Assembly (NCBI GenBank): GCA_015490755.1
Contig: WFXF01000076.1
Span: 36,251 to 100,250, forward strand
Length of the DNA: 64,000 bases
DNA from: Gammaproteobacteria bacterium
GTDB lineage: Bacteria; Pseudomonadota; Gammaproteobacteria; JAADGQ01
Reading direction: 5' to 3'
This document shows, piece after piece, positions 57,735 through 64,000 of this stretch. The position numbers were made by a program, and so were the translations under genes. Numbering within the stretch: the first letter of the stretch is position 1; every line of letters starts with the position of its first letter. The notes under the pieces are model-generated. The model was not told the origin of the DNA. It saw nothing but the letters and a program-made list of their open reading frames with translations, and did no database searches.

Positions 57735-58743
57735 TAGCAGCAACCCCATTCTTGTACTCGGTGCTGGCTCGTGGGGAACCGCACTGGCACTGGTGCTGGC
57801 TCGCAATAAGCAGAAAACTTTACTGTGGGCGCATAATGCAGGGCATCTTCAACAAATGGAAAACGAACGCTGCAATGCACGCTATTTTCCGAATATCCCT
57901 TTTCCTGATGATCTACAGATTTGTGTCTCATTAAAAACAGCTTCAACAGTACAAGATATTTTATTGGCGATTCCCTGTGTCGGTTTTCGCCAGATACTGG
58001 AAAAAATCAAACCTCATATTCATAAAAACTCACGCATCGCATGGGCCACCAAAGGGCTCGAACCCGGAACAGGAAAATTATTGCATGAAGTGGCTCGTGA
58101 AGTGCTGGGTAATACCATTCCACTTGCTGTTTTATCTGGGCCAACATTTGCCAGTGAAGTTGCAAAAGGGCTGCCCACCGCCATCACACTGGCATCAACG
58201 AATGAGAGCTTTTCCAGCCATCTTGCACAGCGCCTTCACCAGCCATCATTCCGGGTTTACACCTCCACAGACATCATCGGAGCAGAGCTGGGTGGTGCTG
58301 TTAAAAATGTACTTGCTATCGCGACGGGCATCGCCGATGGCCTTGGCCTTGGAGCCAATACACGCGCTGCACTTATTACTCGCGGGTTATCTGAATTAAT
58401 GCGCCTCGGCACGGCTTTGGGTGGCCGACAAGAAACCCTTATGGGGCTAACCGGCATGGGTGATGTTATTCTCACTTGCACCGATAATCAATCACGAAAC
58501 CGGCGCTTTGGCCTATCGATGGCTCGTGGCAATTCAGTGCAAAATTCACTGGATGAAATCGGCCAGGCAGTTGAAGGCGTTAAAGGTGCAAAAGAAGTCA
58601 CTAGAAAAGCACAAAAACTTGGCATTGAAATGCCGATCTGTGAACAGATCTATCAGGTTATTTATAAAAACCTCAGCCCGAGCGACGCGGCTCAAACACT
58701 ACTCAGGCGTCGACCAAAGCCTGAAATCGCGGGAGAGACTTAG
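57709..58743 (+). CDS. gpsA: Glycerol-3-phosphate dehydrogenase [NAD(P)+]
   Basis: A 344-residue enzyme reducing dihydroxyacetone phosphate to sn-glycerol 3-phosphate for phospholipids. The NAD(P) motif LGAGSWGTALALVLARN is near residue 17, WATKGLEPGTGKLLHEV near 118, the SGPTFASEVAKGLPTAI segment near 145 and the catalytic-lysine region GAVKNVLAIATGIADGLGLGANTRAALITRGLSE near 196-230. ATG at 57709 lies inside the secB end; no better start exists downstream. Coupled to secB as in E. coli. Confidence 0.95.
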   Translation: MRAERPLINSSNPILVLGAGSWGTALALVLARNKQKTLLWAHNAGHLQQMENERCNARYFPNIPFPDDLQICVSLKTASTVQDILLAIPCVGFRQILEKIKPHIHKNSRIAWATKGLEPGTGKLLHEVAREVLGNTIPLAVLSGPTFASEVAKGLPTAITLASTNESFSSHLAQRLHQPSFRVYTSTDIIGAELGGAVKNVLAIATGIADGLGLGANTRAALITRGLSELMRLGTALGGRQETLMGLTGMGDVILTCTDNQSRNRRFGLSMARGNSVQNSLDEIGQAVEGVKGAKEVTRKAQKLGIEMPICEQIYQVIYKNLSPSDAAQTLLRRRPKPEIAGET

Positions 58744-58783
58744 GAACGTTCACGAAATAACTTCTGCACTCTGACTTGCCCTT

Positions 58784-59089
58784 TTACTCCGGCTCAAAGG
58801 ATCTAACAGGGAGGGAAGGCGTATCATAACGACCTATCATAAGATTCCAATATGCCCAGGAGCGTGCATCATAAATTCCTGCGGGTGCTTCATCCAGAGC
58901 CTGTTTTAAATCATCATCAGATAACTGTTTTCTTAATACTTCAGTATCTTCCGGCATTCCATGAGTAAGAATATAAGCCGCAAGACGAGGAGTGTCTTTT
59001 ACAGCCTCTTCTGGAGATTCAAACCAAATACAACGCTTTACCGCCCTTCGCATTTCTGTCGTTAATTCAATCTCTTTCACAACCCTCAC
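58784..59089 (-). CDS. Putative antitoxin partner of AbiEii-like toxin
   Basis: A 101-residue small protein with no clear domain. It starts with GTG at 59089, overlapping the toxin stop as GTGA, and is encoded downstream of the nucleotidyltransferase gene. Its sequence (KEIELTTEMRRAVKRCIWFESPEEAV, then RKQLSDDDLKQALDEAPAG) resembles small hypothetical proteins often found beside AbiEii-type toxins. Role as partner or antitoxin is inferred from the overlap and position only. The order (toxin first) is less common for classic antitoxin genes. Confidence 0.6.
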   Translation of the reverse strand: MRVVKEIELTTEMRRAVKRCIWFESPEEAVKDTPRLAAYILTHGMPEDTEVLRKQLSDDDLKQALDEAPAGIYDARSWAYWNLMIGRYDTPSLPVRSFEPE

Positions 59090-59751
59090 TCTGATATTTT
59101 TGAATCTAAATATTTTAATGAAGGGAGCTTTTCAAGATCAACACTTCGTACAGCATCTTGCAAAATTTTCTTTATTTGCGGAGTAATTCCTTTTACATCG
59201 TCGAAATAAGAGAGCGCTTTTAGAGTAATTTGAGGATTAAATTGCTCTTTATAAATAGCCTTCCCTGCACTTAAAGCCATAGGTAAGCTTATACCTGCGT
59301 TTATTAGAGCAACCAAATCAACATAATCTTTCCATTCAGCACGCTTTTGCACAACACTGGCTTTCATTCCTGCTAAATCAAGCAAAGATGCGACTCTTAT
59401 AACTCTGTCATTGGTTTCTAATGGAGGAATAACAGGTCTTATATCGGGTAATCCAAAAAACGATAAATAAACCTCGCCTCCTTTATCAACTTTAACCGAT
59501 AATGTATTTTTTCCTCGTTGTGTTATTTGTGCATTTTTCAACATTGGAATATGTTTTAAAAGATCATCTGGGTCAAACTCTTCCGCACCAAAAAAATCAA
59601 AATCAACACTTTCTCTATGGCCTAACTGTAAAGCTATGGCAGTACCGCCATACAAGACAAAACTATCCGGTACATCCCGCAAATCTGACCATAAGTCTTT
59701 TTGTGCTTGAGGGAGAATATCAAAATCAGGTTTAAAGGTTTCCAATGCCAT
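59086..59751 (-). CDS. AbiEii/AbiGii-type nucleotidyltransferase toxin
   Basis: A 221-residue nucleotidyltransferase-fold protein. The segment FVLYGGTAIALQLGHRESVDFDFF (residues about 30-53) contains the GG-x-A...hR-S-x-D-x-D pattern, with the two metal-binding acidic residues, found in AbiEii toxins. A Lys-rich DLAGMKASVVQKRAEWKDYVDLVAL segment follows near 127-150. Such toxins modify nucleotides or tRNA and take part in phage defence or plasmid stabilisation. It is coupled by a 4-base overlap to the downstream small gene. Complete by length and motif, unlike the broken AbiEii at 3627. Confidence 0.8.
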   Translation of the reverse strand: MALETFKPDFDILPQAQKDLWSDLRDVPDSFVLYGGTAIALQLGHRESVDFDFFGAEEFDPDDLLKHIPMLKNAQITQRGKNTLSVKVDKGGEVYLSFFGLPDIRPVIPPLETNDRVIRVASLLDLAGMKASVVQKRAEWKDYVDLVALINAGISLPMALSAGKAIYKEQFNPQITLKALSYFDDVKGITPQIKKILQDAVRSVDLEKLPSLKYLDSKISE

Positions 59752-59802
59752 AAATAAACACTAACATTTTGTTATTTACAATAATACCTAACAAATCCCT
59801 TT

Positions 59803-62337
59803 TTATCTCATATAAGGTACATATTGCTTGTCCTGACCTTTAATATGCTTGACCAGCCAGGCTTTTAAAAACTCCAATAGTTCATCGCCGATCGCTTCAC
59901 CGGCATCGACTCGGCCAACAAAGCCAGTCACCTGTGCAACCAAAGCTTTATGAAGTTTTACATGGTTATCAAAATCCGGGTAGCCGCTTTTTTGCATTAA
60001 ATGCTCTTCATAGCTGAAATGCATGAGCGTGTAGTCCACCAGACCGTTTAACACTCTACGCATGACTCGCTGGCTACGTTTGTTCTGAATCAGGTCATAC
60101 AGCTCATTGATAATGGCAACCAGCATTTTGTGTTGCCGGTCAATCTCTTCTACTCCCATCTCCAGAGAACGATCCCAAGTGAATAGCTTATGGCGGCTTT
60201 CATCGGCTCTGTTAAGGTTTGCTTCGTCCACCATAAACCGGTTCATCAATGAGCGTACCTCAGATGACAACGCCGACACCCGGTAACTTGACTCAAAAGC
60301 ACCATCAGCTGCTAACGCTGTATCCTGTGATACTTCATGAACAGCGACCATATTTCTATTAATTTCAGAAGAGACATTGGACATCCCTTCCGCTGCGGTG
60401 GCAATTTGATGGTTCATATCGGTAATCACACCCACACTATTTACGATTTCTTGCAGTGCTTCGCTGGTCTGCCCAGCCTGATTGACACTGGATTCTGCCG
60501 TTTCTTTACCTGAGATCATGACATTAACCGCTTCACTTGTACCTTTTTGCAGGCGCTCAATCATCTCCTGAATTTCTTGAGTTGATTCCTGAGTTCGGCT
60601 GGCCAAAGAGCGCACTTCATCAGCGACCACTGCAAAACCACGGCCATGCTCACCCGCCCGGGCCGCCTCAATAGCAGCATTCAGTGCCAACAGGTTTGTC
60701 TGCTCCGCAATATTGCGGATCGTATCGAGAATCAGGTTAATATTGCTACTATCATCCTCAACTCGCTTAATCACTTCTGCCGCATGTTTAACCTCTTCAG
60801 AGAGTGCAGCAATCGTATTGATTGTTGCGTTCACCACCTGCTGACCGTGATTGGCTGATGTCTGCGCTTTAGTGGTTGCGTCAGAAGCTCTGCTGGCATT
60901 ACCTGCCATCTCATCAATGGTGATACTCATCTCGGTTACTGCTGCAGCCGCTTGTTCGATATCCGCCGCTTGGTTTCTGACTCTATCACCTGTAGTACGA
61001 TTCGCATCCAGCATCTCTGATGACAAATTGGTCAGATAGGTGCTGGAAGATTTAATAGAGTCAACAGAGAAACCAATATCAATAATGGCAGAATTAAAAG
61101 CCGTCACCAATTCACCCAGTTCATCACTGCGCTGAATGTCTATTGTCTGAGTTAAATCCCCTTCAGACATATCATTGACATGCCTGGCAATTTTTTTCAA
61201 TGGATTGATTATGTTTCTATTCAAAAACAGATAGAGCCCTATAAAAACAACTAACATCAAAATCAGCCATAAAATAACTGCACCAACAATACTGGACATA
61301 TTGCCATTAGCACCCTCTGTATACATCACCGTCAATTCATTGCTCAGCTTACGTAATAGATTGGAGTTATCAATAAGCCTTAATTGAGCTGCCGAATGCT
61401 CTGAAGAGCCTGGAATAGCATGCTTAAGCTCATCAACTATTTGGTTGAAAATTTGAAACTCTGCTTCAATTTCAACAATTTTTTTCTGAAAAATGGGATC
61501 AGGGCTTCCAGAAAAATAGTTATATCGACTCATTTTGAGATCGACTGGATAATCACCTCCAGATTTAAAGGCTTCCAGAGTTTCTTTAAAAATAGTGGAA
61601 GCCGCCTCAAACTCTTCCAGGCTCGGGTTGAGGCGCTGCCAGCCTCGCGCCACATTACTATCAAATTTGATGGAAAATCTGCGGATACCCAGCATATCGC
61701 CCACATTGACATCTTGTCCTGTCATTTTGGTATGGCAGGATGCGCAGCCCTCTACTGTTGCTATATCAGCGGTATAGAAGCGCAGATAGAGTGTATTGTC
61801 CTCCTCCACTGCTTTAAAAAACATCTCTTTGGGATTGGTTGCAAGAGCAATATTAGCTTCCCTGTCTGTCGCATCTTTTAAATTCTGTTTGGGATTAATC
61901 GGGTTCTCTGAAATAATATCTGCCTGGAGATTGGCTGTCTTGGCATATTTTTCATTCACCTGTCGGGCAAATGTGGCAGGATACGGCACAGCCGGATGAA
62001 TACCGCTTTCAGGGTTCATGGAAATAATCATATCAGCTTTTTTTGCCGGACCAATCACTGCCGAGGTGTAAGCGCTGCGCATCTGTGTCATAAAAATATC
62101 CATATCAGCAACACTGGCCTTGGTACTCTCCAGACTGACTCTGGCCATGTTGTATCCTAAAACAGATTTAGCCATTGCCTGGCTCAGCATCCGCTGCCGC
62201 CCAGCCGCATTGATAACGTCAGCATCATCAACAGCTTGTTGCAATGAATAGAACACCACACCCGCCATACTGGTTGCAATCAACATAACGGCGACAAGCA
62301 TGATCAATGCTTTGGTTTTAAGGCTTTCTATTTTCAC
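59803..62337 (-). CDS. Chemoreceptor with CXXCH heme motif and C-terminal hemerythrin
   Basis: An 844-residue methyl-accepting chemotaxis protein with an unusual set of sensors. Residues 8-30 are a membrane segment; 38-60 ([19 protein letters not shown]) is a PilJ/NarX-like sensory start; a Tll0287/DUF3365-like region contains CASCH (198-202), a c-type heme site; a second membrane segment is at 348-372; HAMP follows (about 373-425); the signalling tip ([20 protein letters not shown]) is near 545-565; and residues 720-844 form a hemerythrin-like domain with diiron ligands in [24 protein letters not shown] and KHIKGQD. GTG start behind AAAGGA. It probably senses redox state or oxygen at both the periplasmic and the cytoplasmic side. 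Confidence 0.9.
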   Translation of the reverse strand: MKIESLKTKALIMLVAVMLIATSMAGVVFYSLQQAVDDADVINAAGRQRMLSQAMAKSVLGYNMARVSLESTKASVADMDIFMTQMRSAYTSAVIGPAKKADMIISMNPESGIHPAVPYPATFARQVNEKYAKTANLQADIISENPINPKQNLKDATDREANIALATNPKEMFFKAVEEDNTLYLRFYTADIATVEGCASCHTKMTGQDVNVGDMLGIRRFSIKFDSNVARGWQRLNPSLEEFEAASTIFKETLEAFKSGGDYPVDLKMSRYNYFSGSPDPIFQKKIVEIEAEFQIFNQIVDELKHAIPGSSEHSAAQLRLIDNSNLLRKLSNELTVMYTEGANGNMSSIVGAVILWLILMLVVFIGLYLFLNRNIINPLKKIARHVNDMSEGDLTQTIDIQRSDELGELVTAFNSAIIDIGFSVDSIKSSSTYLTNLSSEMLDANRTTGDRVRNQAADIEQAAAAVTEMSITIDEMAGNASRASDATTKAQTSANHGQQVVNATINTIAALSEEVKHAAEVIKRVEDDSSNINLILDTIRNIAEQTNLLALNAAIEAARAGEHGRGFAVVADEVRSLASRTQESTQEIQEMIERLQKGTSEAVNVMISGKETAESSVNQAGQTSEALQEIVNSVGVITDMNHQIATAAEGMSNVSSEINRNMVAVHEVSQDTALAADGAFESSYRVSALSSEVRSLMNRFMVDEANLNRADESRHKLFTWDRSLEMGVEEIDRQHKMLVAIINELYDLIQNKRSQRVMRRVLNGLVDYTLMHFSYEEHLMQKSGYPDFDNHVKLHKALVAQVTGFVGRVDAGEAIGDELLEFLKAWLVKHIKGQDKQYVPYMR

Positions 62338-62442
62338 TGGTTCATTCCTTTGTTACCGTAATATCACAAATTGTTTGCTACATAATCGGATAAATCAGGA
62401 AAAATAATTAGCCTGCAATGGGGTTTTATTTTTCATAAGTAA

Positions 62443-62474
62443 CGTAGGTCGGGTTAGCGTAGCGTAACCCGACA
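62443..62474. repeat. REP-like repeat, left arm
   Basis: A 32-base repeat reading GTAGGTCGGGTTAGCG then TAGCGTAACCCGAC, itself palindromic, whose reverse complement occurs at 62586-62617. Repeats of this GTAGGTCGGGTTAGCG type occur widely in proteobacterial genomes beside RAYT transposase genes. Here the pair encloses a transposase remnant. Confidence 0.85.
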
Positions 62475-62494
62475 TGATGAAACAAGGAGGTTCA

Positions 62495-62580
62495 ATGAAA
62501 TATCGCCGGACAAATATGGCAAGAGCCAGCTATTTTTAGGGTAGTGACTTATCATCGACAGCCGCTTTTGCTGCGTCAAT
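62495..62580 (+). pseudogene. Remnant of a REP-associated tyrosine transposase (RAYT)
   Basis: Between the inverted REP-like arms, an ATG at 62495 behind an AAGGAGG ribosome site opens MKYRRTNMARASYF and then hits TAG at 62537. Supplying one T near 62536 restores FFRVVTYHRQPLLLRQ, so the conceptual N-terminus is M-x-YRR-x7-SYFFRVVT-x2-RQPLL, matching the start of RAYT (IS200-like) transposases. The catalytic HUH and Tyr motifs and the rest of the gene are missing; the right repeat arm follows immediately. A dead transposase end stranded between its own REP repeats. Confidence 0.78.
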
Positions 62581-62585
62581 TACTT

Positions 62586-62617
62586 TGTCGGGTTACGCTA
62601 CGCTAACCCGACCTACG
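62586..62617. repeat. REP-like repeat, right arm
   Basis: Exact inverted partner of 62443-62474 (TGTCGGGTTACGCTACGCTA then ACCCGACCTACG). The two arms lie 111 bases apart and enclose the RAYT remnant, making a BIME-like unit that could also fold as a long-range stem. Confidence 0.85.
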
Positions 62618-62735
62618 CAACGGTGTGTGGCCATCGAAGCAGTAACTTTCCGCATCCAATTAGATTGCTTTTTCATGATTTATGCTCTAATCTGCTTAAC
62701 AGTAAATGAATATTTTTAGTTTAAGGCGGTGGCGA

Positions 62736-63005
62736 ATGGCAAATTTACAAGTTAAATCCATAGATGATGAATTATATCTGTCATTAGGGAAAAGGGCTGC
62801 TATGGAAAATCGTTCCATCAGCCAGGAAGTTGTTTCTATATTGAAGGCCTATTTATCAATACCCAGTAATAAAACCCGGCTGGTTAACAGTCAATTTCTG
62901 GAATTATGTGGAACCTGGGAGGGGGGGGAATCTGCAGATGAAATAATAGAAGAGCTGCGCAATAGCCGTGTAAATAGTAGCAAACACCGCCGTCTGGACT
63001 TTTAA
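62736..63005 (+). CDS. VapB/FitA-like ribbon-helix-helix antitoxin
   Basis: An 89-residue antitoxin. The N-terminal half (MANLQVKSIDDELYLSLGKRAAMENRSISQEVVSIL...) is an Arc/FitA-type ribbon-helix-helix DNA-binding domain; the C-terminal part (EIIEELRNSRVNSSKHRRLDF) is the toxin-binding tail. The frame is open from 62706, but the ATG at 62736 gives the standard start. The stop overlaps the toxin start as TAATG, showing coupling. It probably represses its own operon. Confidence 0.85.
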   Translation: MANLQVKSIDDELYLSLGKRAAMENRSISQEVVSILKAYLSIPSNKTRLVNSQFLELCGTWEGGESADEIIEELRNSRVNSSKHRRLDF

Positions 63006-63406
63006 TGTTTTTGCTTGATACGGACATAATAATCTACTCGTTAAAGGGCTTGCCAAAAGTGGTAGAAAATATTCAGCTTCATGCTGACGCACCAAAAGCC
63101 TTCTCGGCAATCAGCTATGGTGAGTTAGTATATGGTGCTTATAAATCACACCATGTATCAAGTAATCTGGCTAAAGTACATAGACTAAGAGATATCTTTC
63201 CTATCATAGAACCCTCATCTTCAATACTGGAATGTTTTGGTTCAATAAAAGCATTTTTAAGTAAAAAAGGGGTAACGGTAGATGATTTTGACCTGTTGAT
63301 TGGTTCGACTGCGATTACCTGTGGATATGTATTAGTAACAAACAACGAAAAACACTTTAAAAAGATCCCTGATTTAAAAGTGGTTAACTGGACAAAAGAT
63401 CTTTAA
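63005..63406 (+). CDS. vapC: VapC-type PIN-domain toxin 1
   Basis: A 133-residue PIN-domain ribonuclease. The acidic active-site residues lie in LLDTDIIIYSLKG (residues 3-15), SYGELVYGAYK (near 38) and VDDFDLLIGSTAI (near 97), with TNNEKHFKKIPDLKV at the end. All four acidic positions are kept, so it should be active. Its last four bases overlap the 3' end of the opposing toxin gene at 63403. Confidence 0.88.
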   Translation: MFLLDTDIIIYSLKGLPKVVENIQLHADAPKAFSAISYGELVYGAYKSHHVSSNLAKVHRLRDIFPIIEPSSSILECFGSIKAFLSKKGVTVDDFDLLIGSTAITCGYVLVTNNEKHFKKIPDLKVVNWTKDL

Positions 63407-63771
63407 ATTTCATAAGGAACTCTGACCGCAGGGTTGTTCTGATTAAAATCCTTGGTATTTCTCGTAACAAATAATCTTCCTGTGCTTTTTGCAGTGCCGA
63501 ATATAATTGCATCAGGCAATTTAACTCTCATTTCCTTTCTGGTCTCTACAGCACGATGGCTTGTCTCATCGTTTATTCCAATAACCGTAAACACATTTTC
63601 AAGCCAGATTTCGGTCTCTGTTTTTTGAGCATTATTCACTCCAACCATTATTTCCATCCAGGTGATTACACTGATTGCTTTATCTTCATAAAGGTCAAAC
63701 TCCTTCTTTGCACTCATTATACCATTTAGATAATCAATCAGGATGCATGTGTCAAAAAGCGCTTTCACCAT
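63403..63771 (-). CDS. vapC: VapC-type PIN-domain toxin 2
   Basis: A 122-residue PIN-domain protein with LFDTCILIDYLNG (residues 5-17), SVITWMEIMVGV (near 34) and LPDAIIFGTAK (near 86), followed by TRNTKDFNQ. The acidic pattern is preserved, though the first motif has DTCILIDYL like the FitB/VapC subgroup. It follows its antitoxin with a 7-base overlap. It faces and overlaps toxin 1 by 4 bases; transcription of both pairs toward each other could make antisense RNA. Confidence 0.87.
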   Translation of the reverse strand: MVKALFDTCILIDYLNGIMSAKKEFDLYEDKAISVITWMEIMVGVNNAQKTETEIWLENVFTVIGINDETSHRAVETRKEMRVKLPDAIIFGTAKSTGRLFVTRNTKDFNQNNPAVRVPYEI

Positions 63772-63983
63772 TCATTCCTGAGTTTCTCTTGAAATTCAAG
63801 GCCGTCAATAACATCACTCTCTTTTGCCCAAAGGCCAAAAGCATCAACTTCTGTTTTCTGTTTTTTGTTCACATATTCAGAAATTGCTCTGCGAATTACT
63901 TCCGCTCTGGATAGCTTCTCCGCACTGCATATCTTTGCTAGTTCATGCACCTGTTTTTCTGGTATATCCACTAAAGTTCTCAA
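63765..63983 (-). CDS. CopG/RHH-type antitoxin of second VapBC module
   Basis: A 72-residue ribbon-helix-helix protein: MRTLVDIPEKQVHELAKICS gives the strand, then RAEVIRRAISEYVNKKQK forms the helices; the C-terminal EVDAFGLWAKESDVIDGLEFQEKLRNEW is the toxin-binding part. The start is TTG at 63983 with an AGGAG ribosome site. It overlaps the PIN toxin by 7 bases. The promoter would lie beyond the window's edge. Confidence 0.85.
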   Translation of the reverse strand: MRTLVDIPEKQVHELAKICSAEKLSRAEVIRRAISEYVNKKQKTEVDAFGLWAKESDVIDGLEFQEKLRNEW

Positions 63984-64000
63984 AACTTTGTCTCCTGCAA

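Overview
The window is a chromosomal segment of a moderately low-GC gammaproteobacterium. Evidence for this is the gene order glyQ-glyS-gmhB-plsC, the gpmI-envC block diverging from rhodanese-secB-gpsA (as around yibN in enterics, but without grxC), an SAH riboswitch before ahcY, and a complete exosortase A (XrtA/PEP-CTERM) exopolysaccharide locus. A tkt-gap-pgk-pyk-fba operon, with an aldolase of the type often found beside Calvin-cycle genes, and a TusA-type sulfur carrier make an autotrophic or sulfur-oxidising lifestyle plausible. That lifestyle is inference: no RuBisCO or sox/dsr gene lies here.

Layout. Positions 67-23402, all on the minus strand, hold the exopolysaccharide locus. In transcription order it runs: initiating sugar transferase, prsK/prsR two-component pair, xrtA with a fused EpsI domain, prsT, export lipoprotein, chain-length protein, BY-kinase, outer-membrane protein, ATPase, UDP-GlcNAc 2-epimerase, three polysaccharide deacetylases (one fused to a tyrosine phosphatase), a glycosyltransferase and a pyruvyltransferase. 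This run is interrupted at 3.3-4.4 kb by a MITE-like element, a broken AbiE toxin-antitoxin module and a duplicated fragment of the phosphatase gene. Positions 23.8-26.5 kb (plus) carry a deleted ugd remnant, a UDP-sugar dehydrogenase and a UDP-sugar epimerase that probably feed the same polymer. Positions 26.6-33.6 kb (minus) are the central-carbon operon, followed by a second, inverted copy of the MITE-like element.

Positions 34-38.3 kb hold a thioredoxin-fold protein and the S-adenosylmethionine cycle genes metK, ahcY (behind an SAH riboswitch) and metF. Positions 38.5-43.5 kb (minus) are a vitamin B12 uptake operon, btuB-btuF-btuC-btuD, behind a cobalamin riboswitch. Positions 43.6-58.7 kb are housekeeping genes plus an overlapping PP-loop ATPase/TusA sulfur-transfer pair of unknown target. 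Positions 58.8-64 kb are accessory: an AbiEii-type toxin module, a large receptor combining a CXXCH heme motif, a chemotaxis signalling domain and a C-terminal hemerythrin, a decayed REP-associated transposase between inverted repeats, and two convergent VapBC-like modules whose toxin genes overlap by 4 bp.

No rRNA, tRNA or CRISPR array was seen. No PEP-CTERM substrate protein is encoded in the window, so the sortase substrates must lie elsewhere. No single wholly new system stands out. The best leads are the MITE pair, the deacetylase-phosphatase fusion, the PP-loop/TusA pair, the heme-hemerythrin receptor and the transposase remnant.
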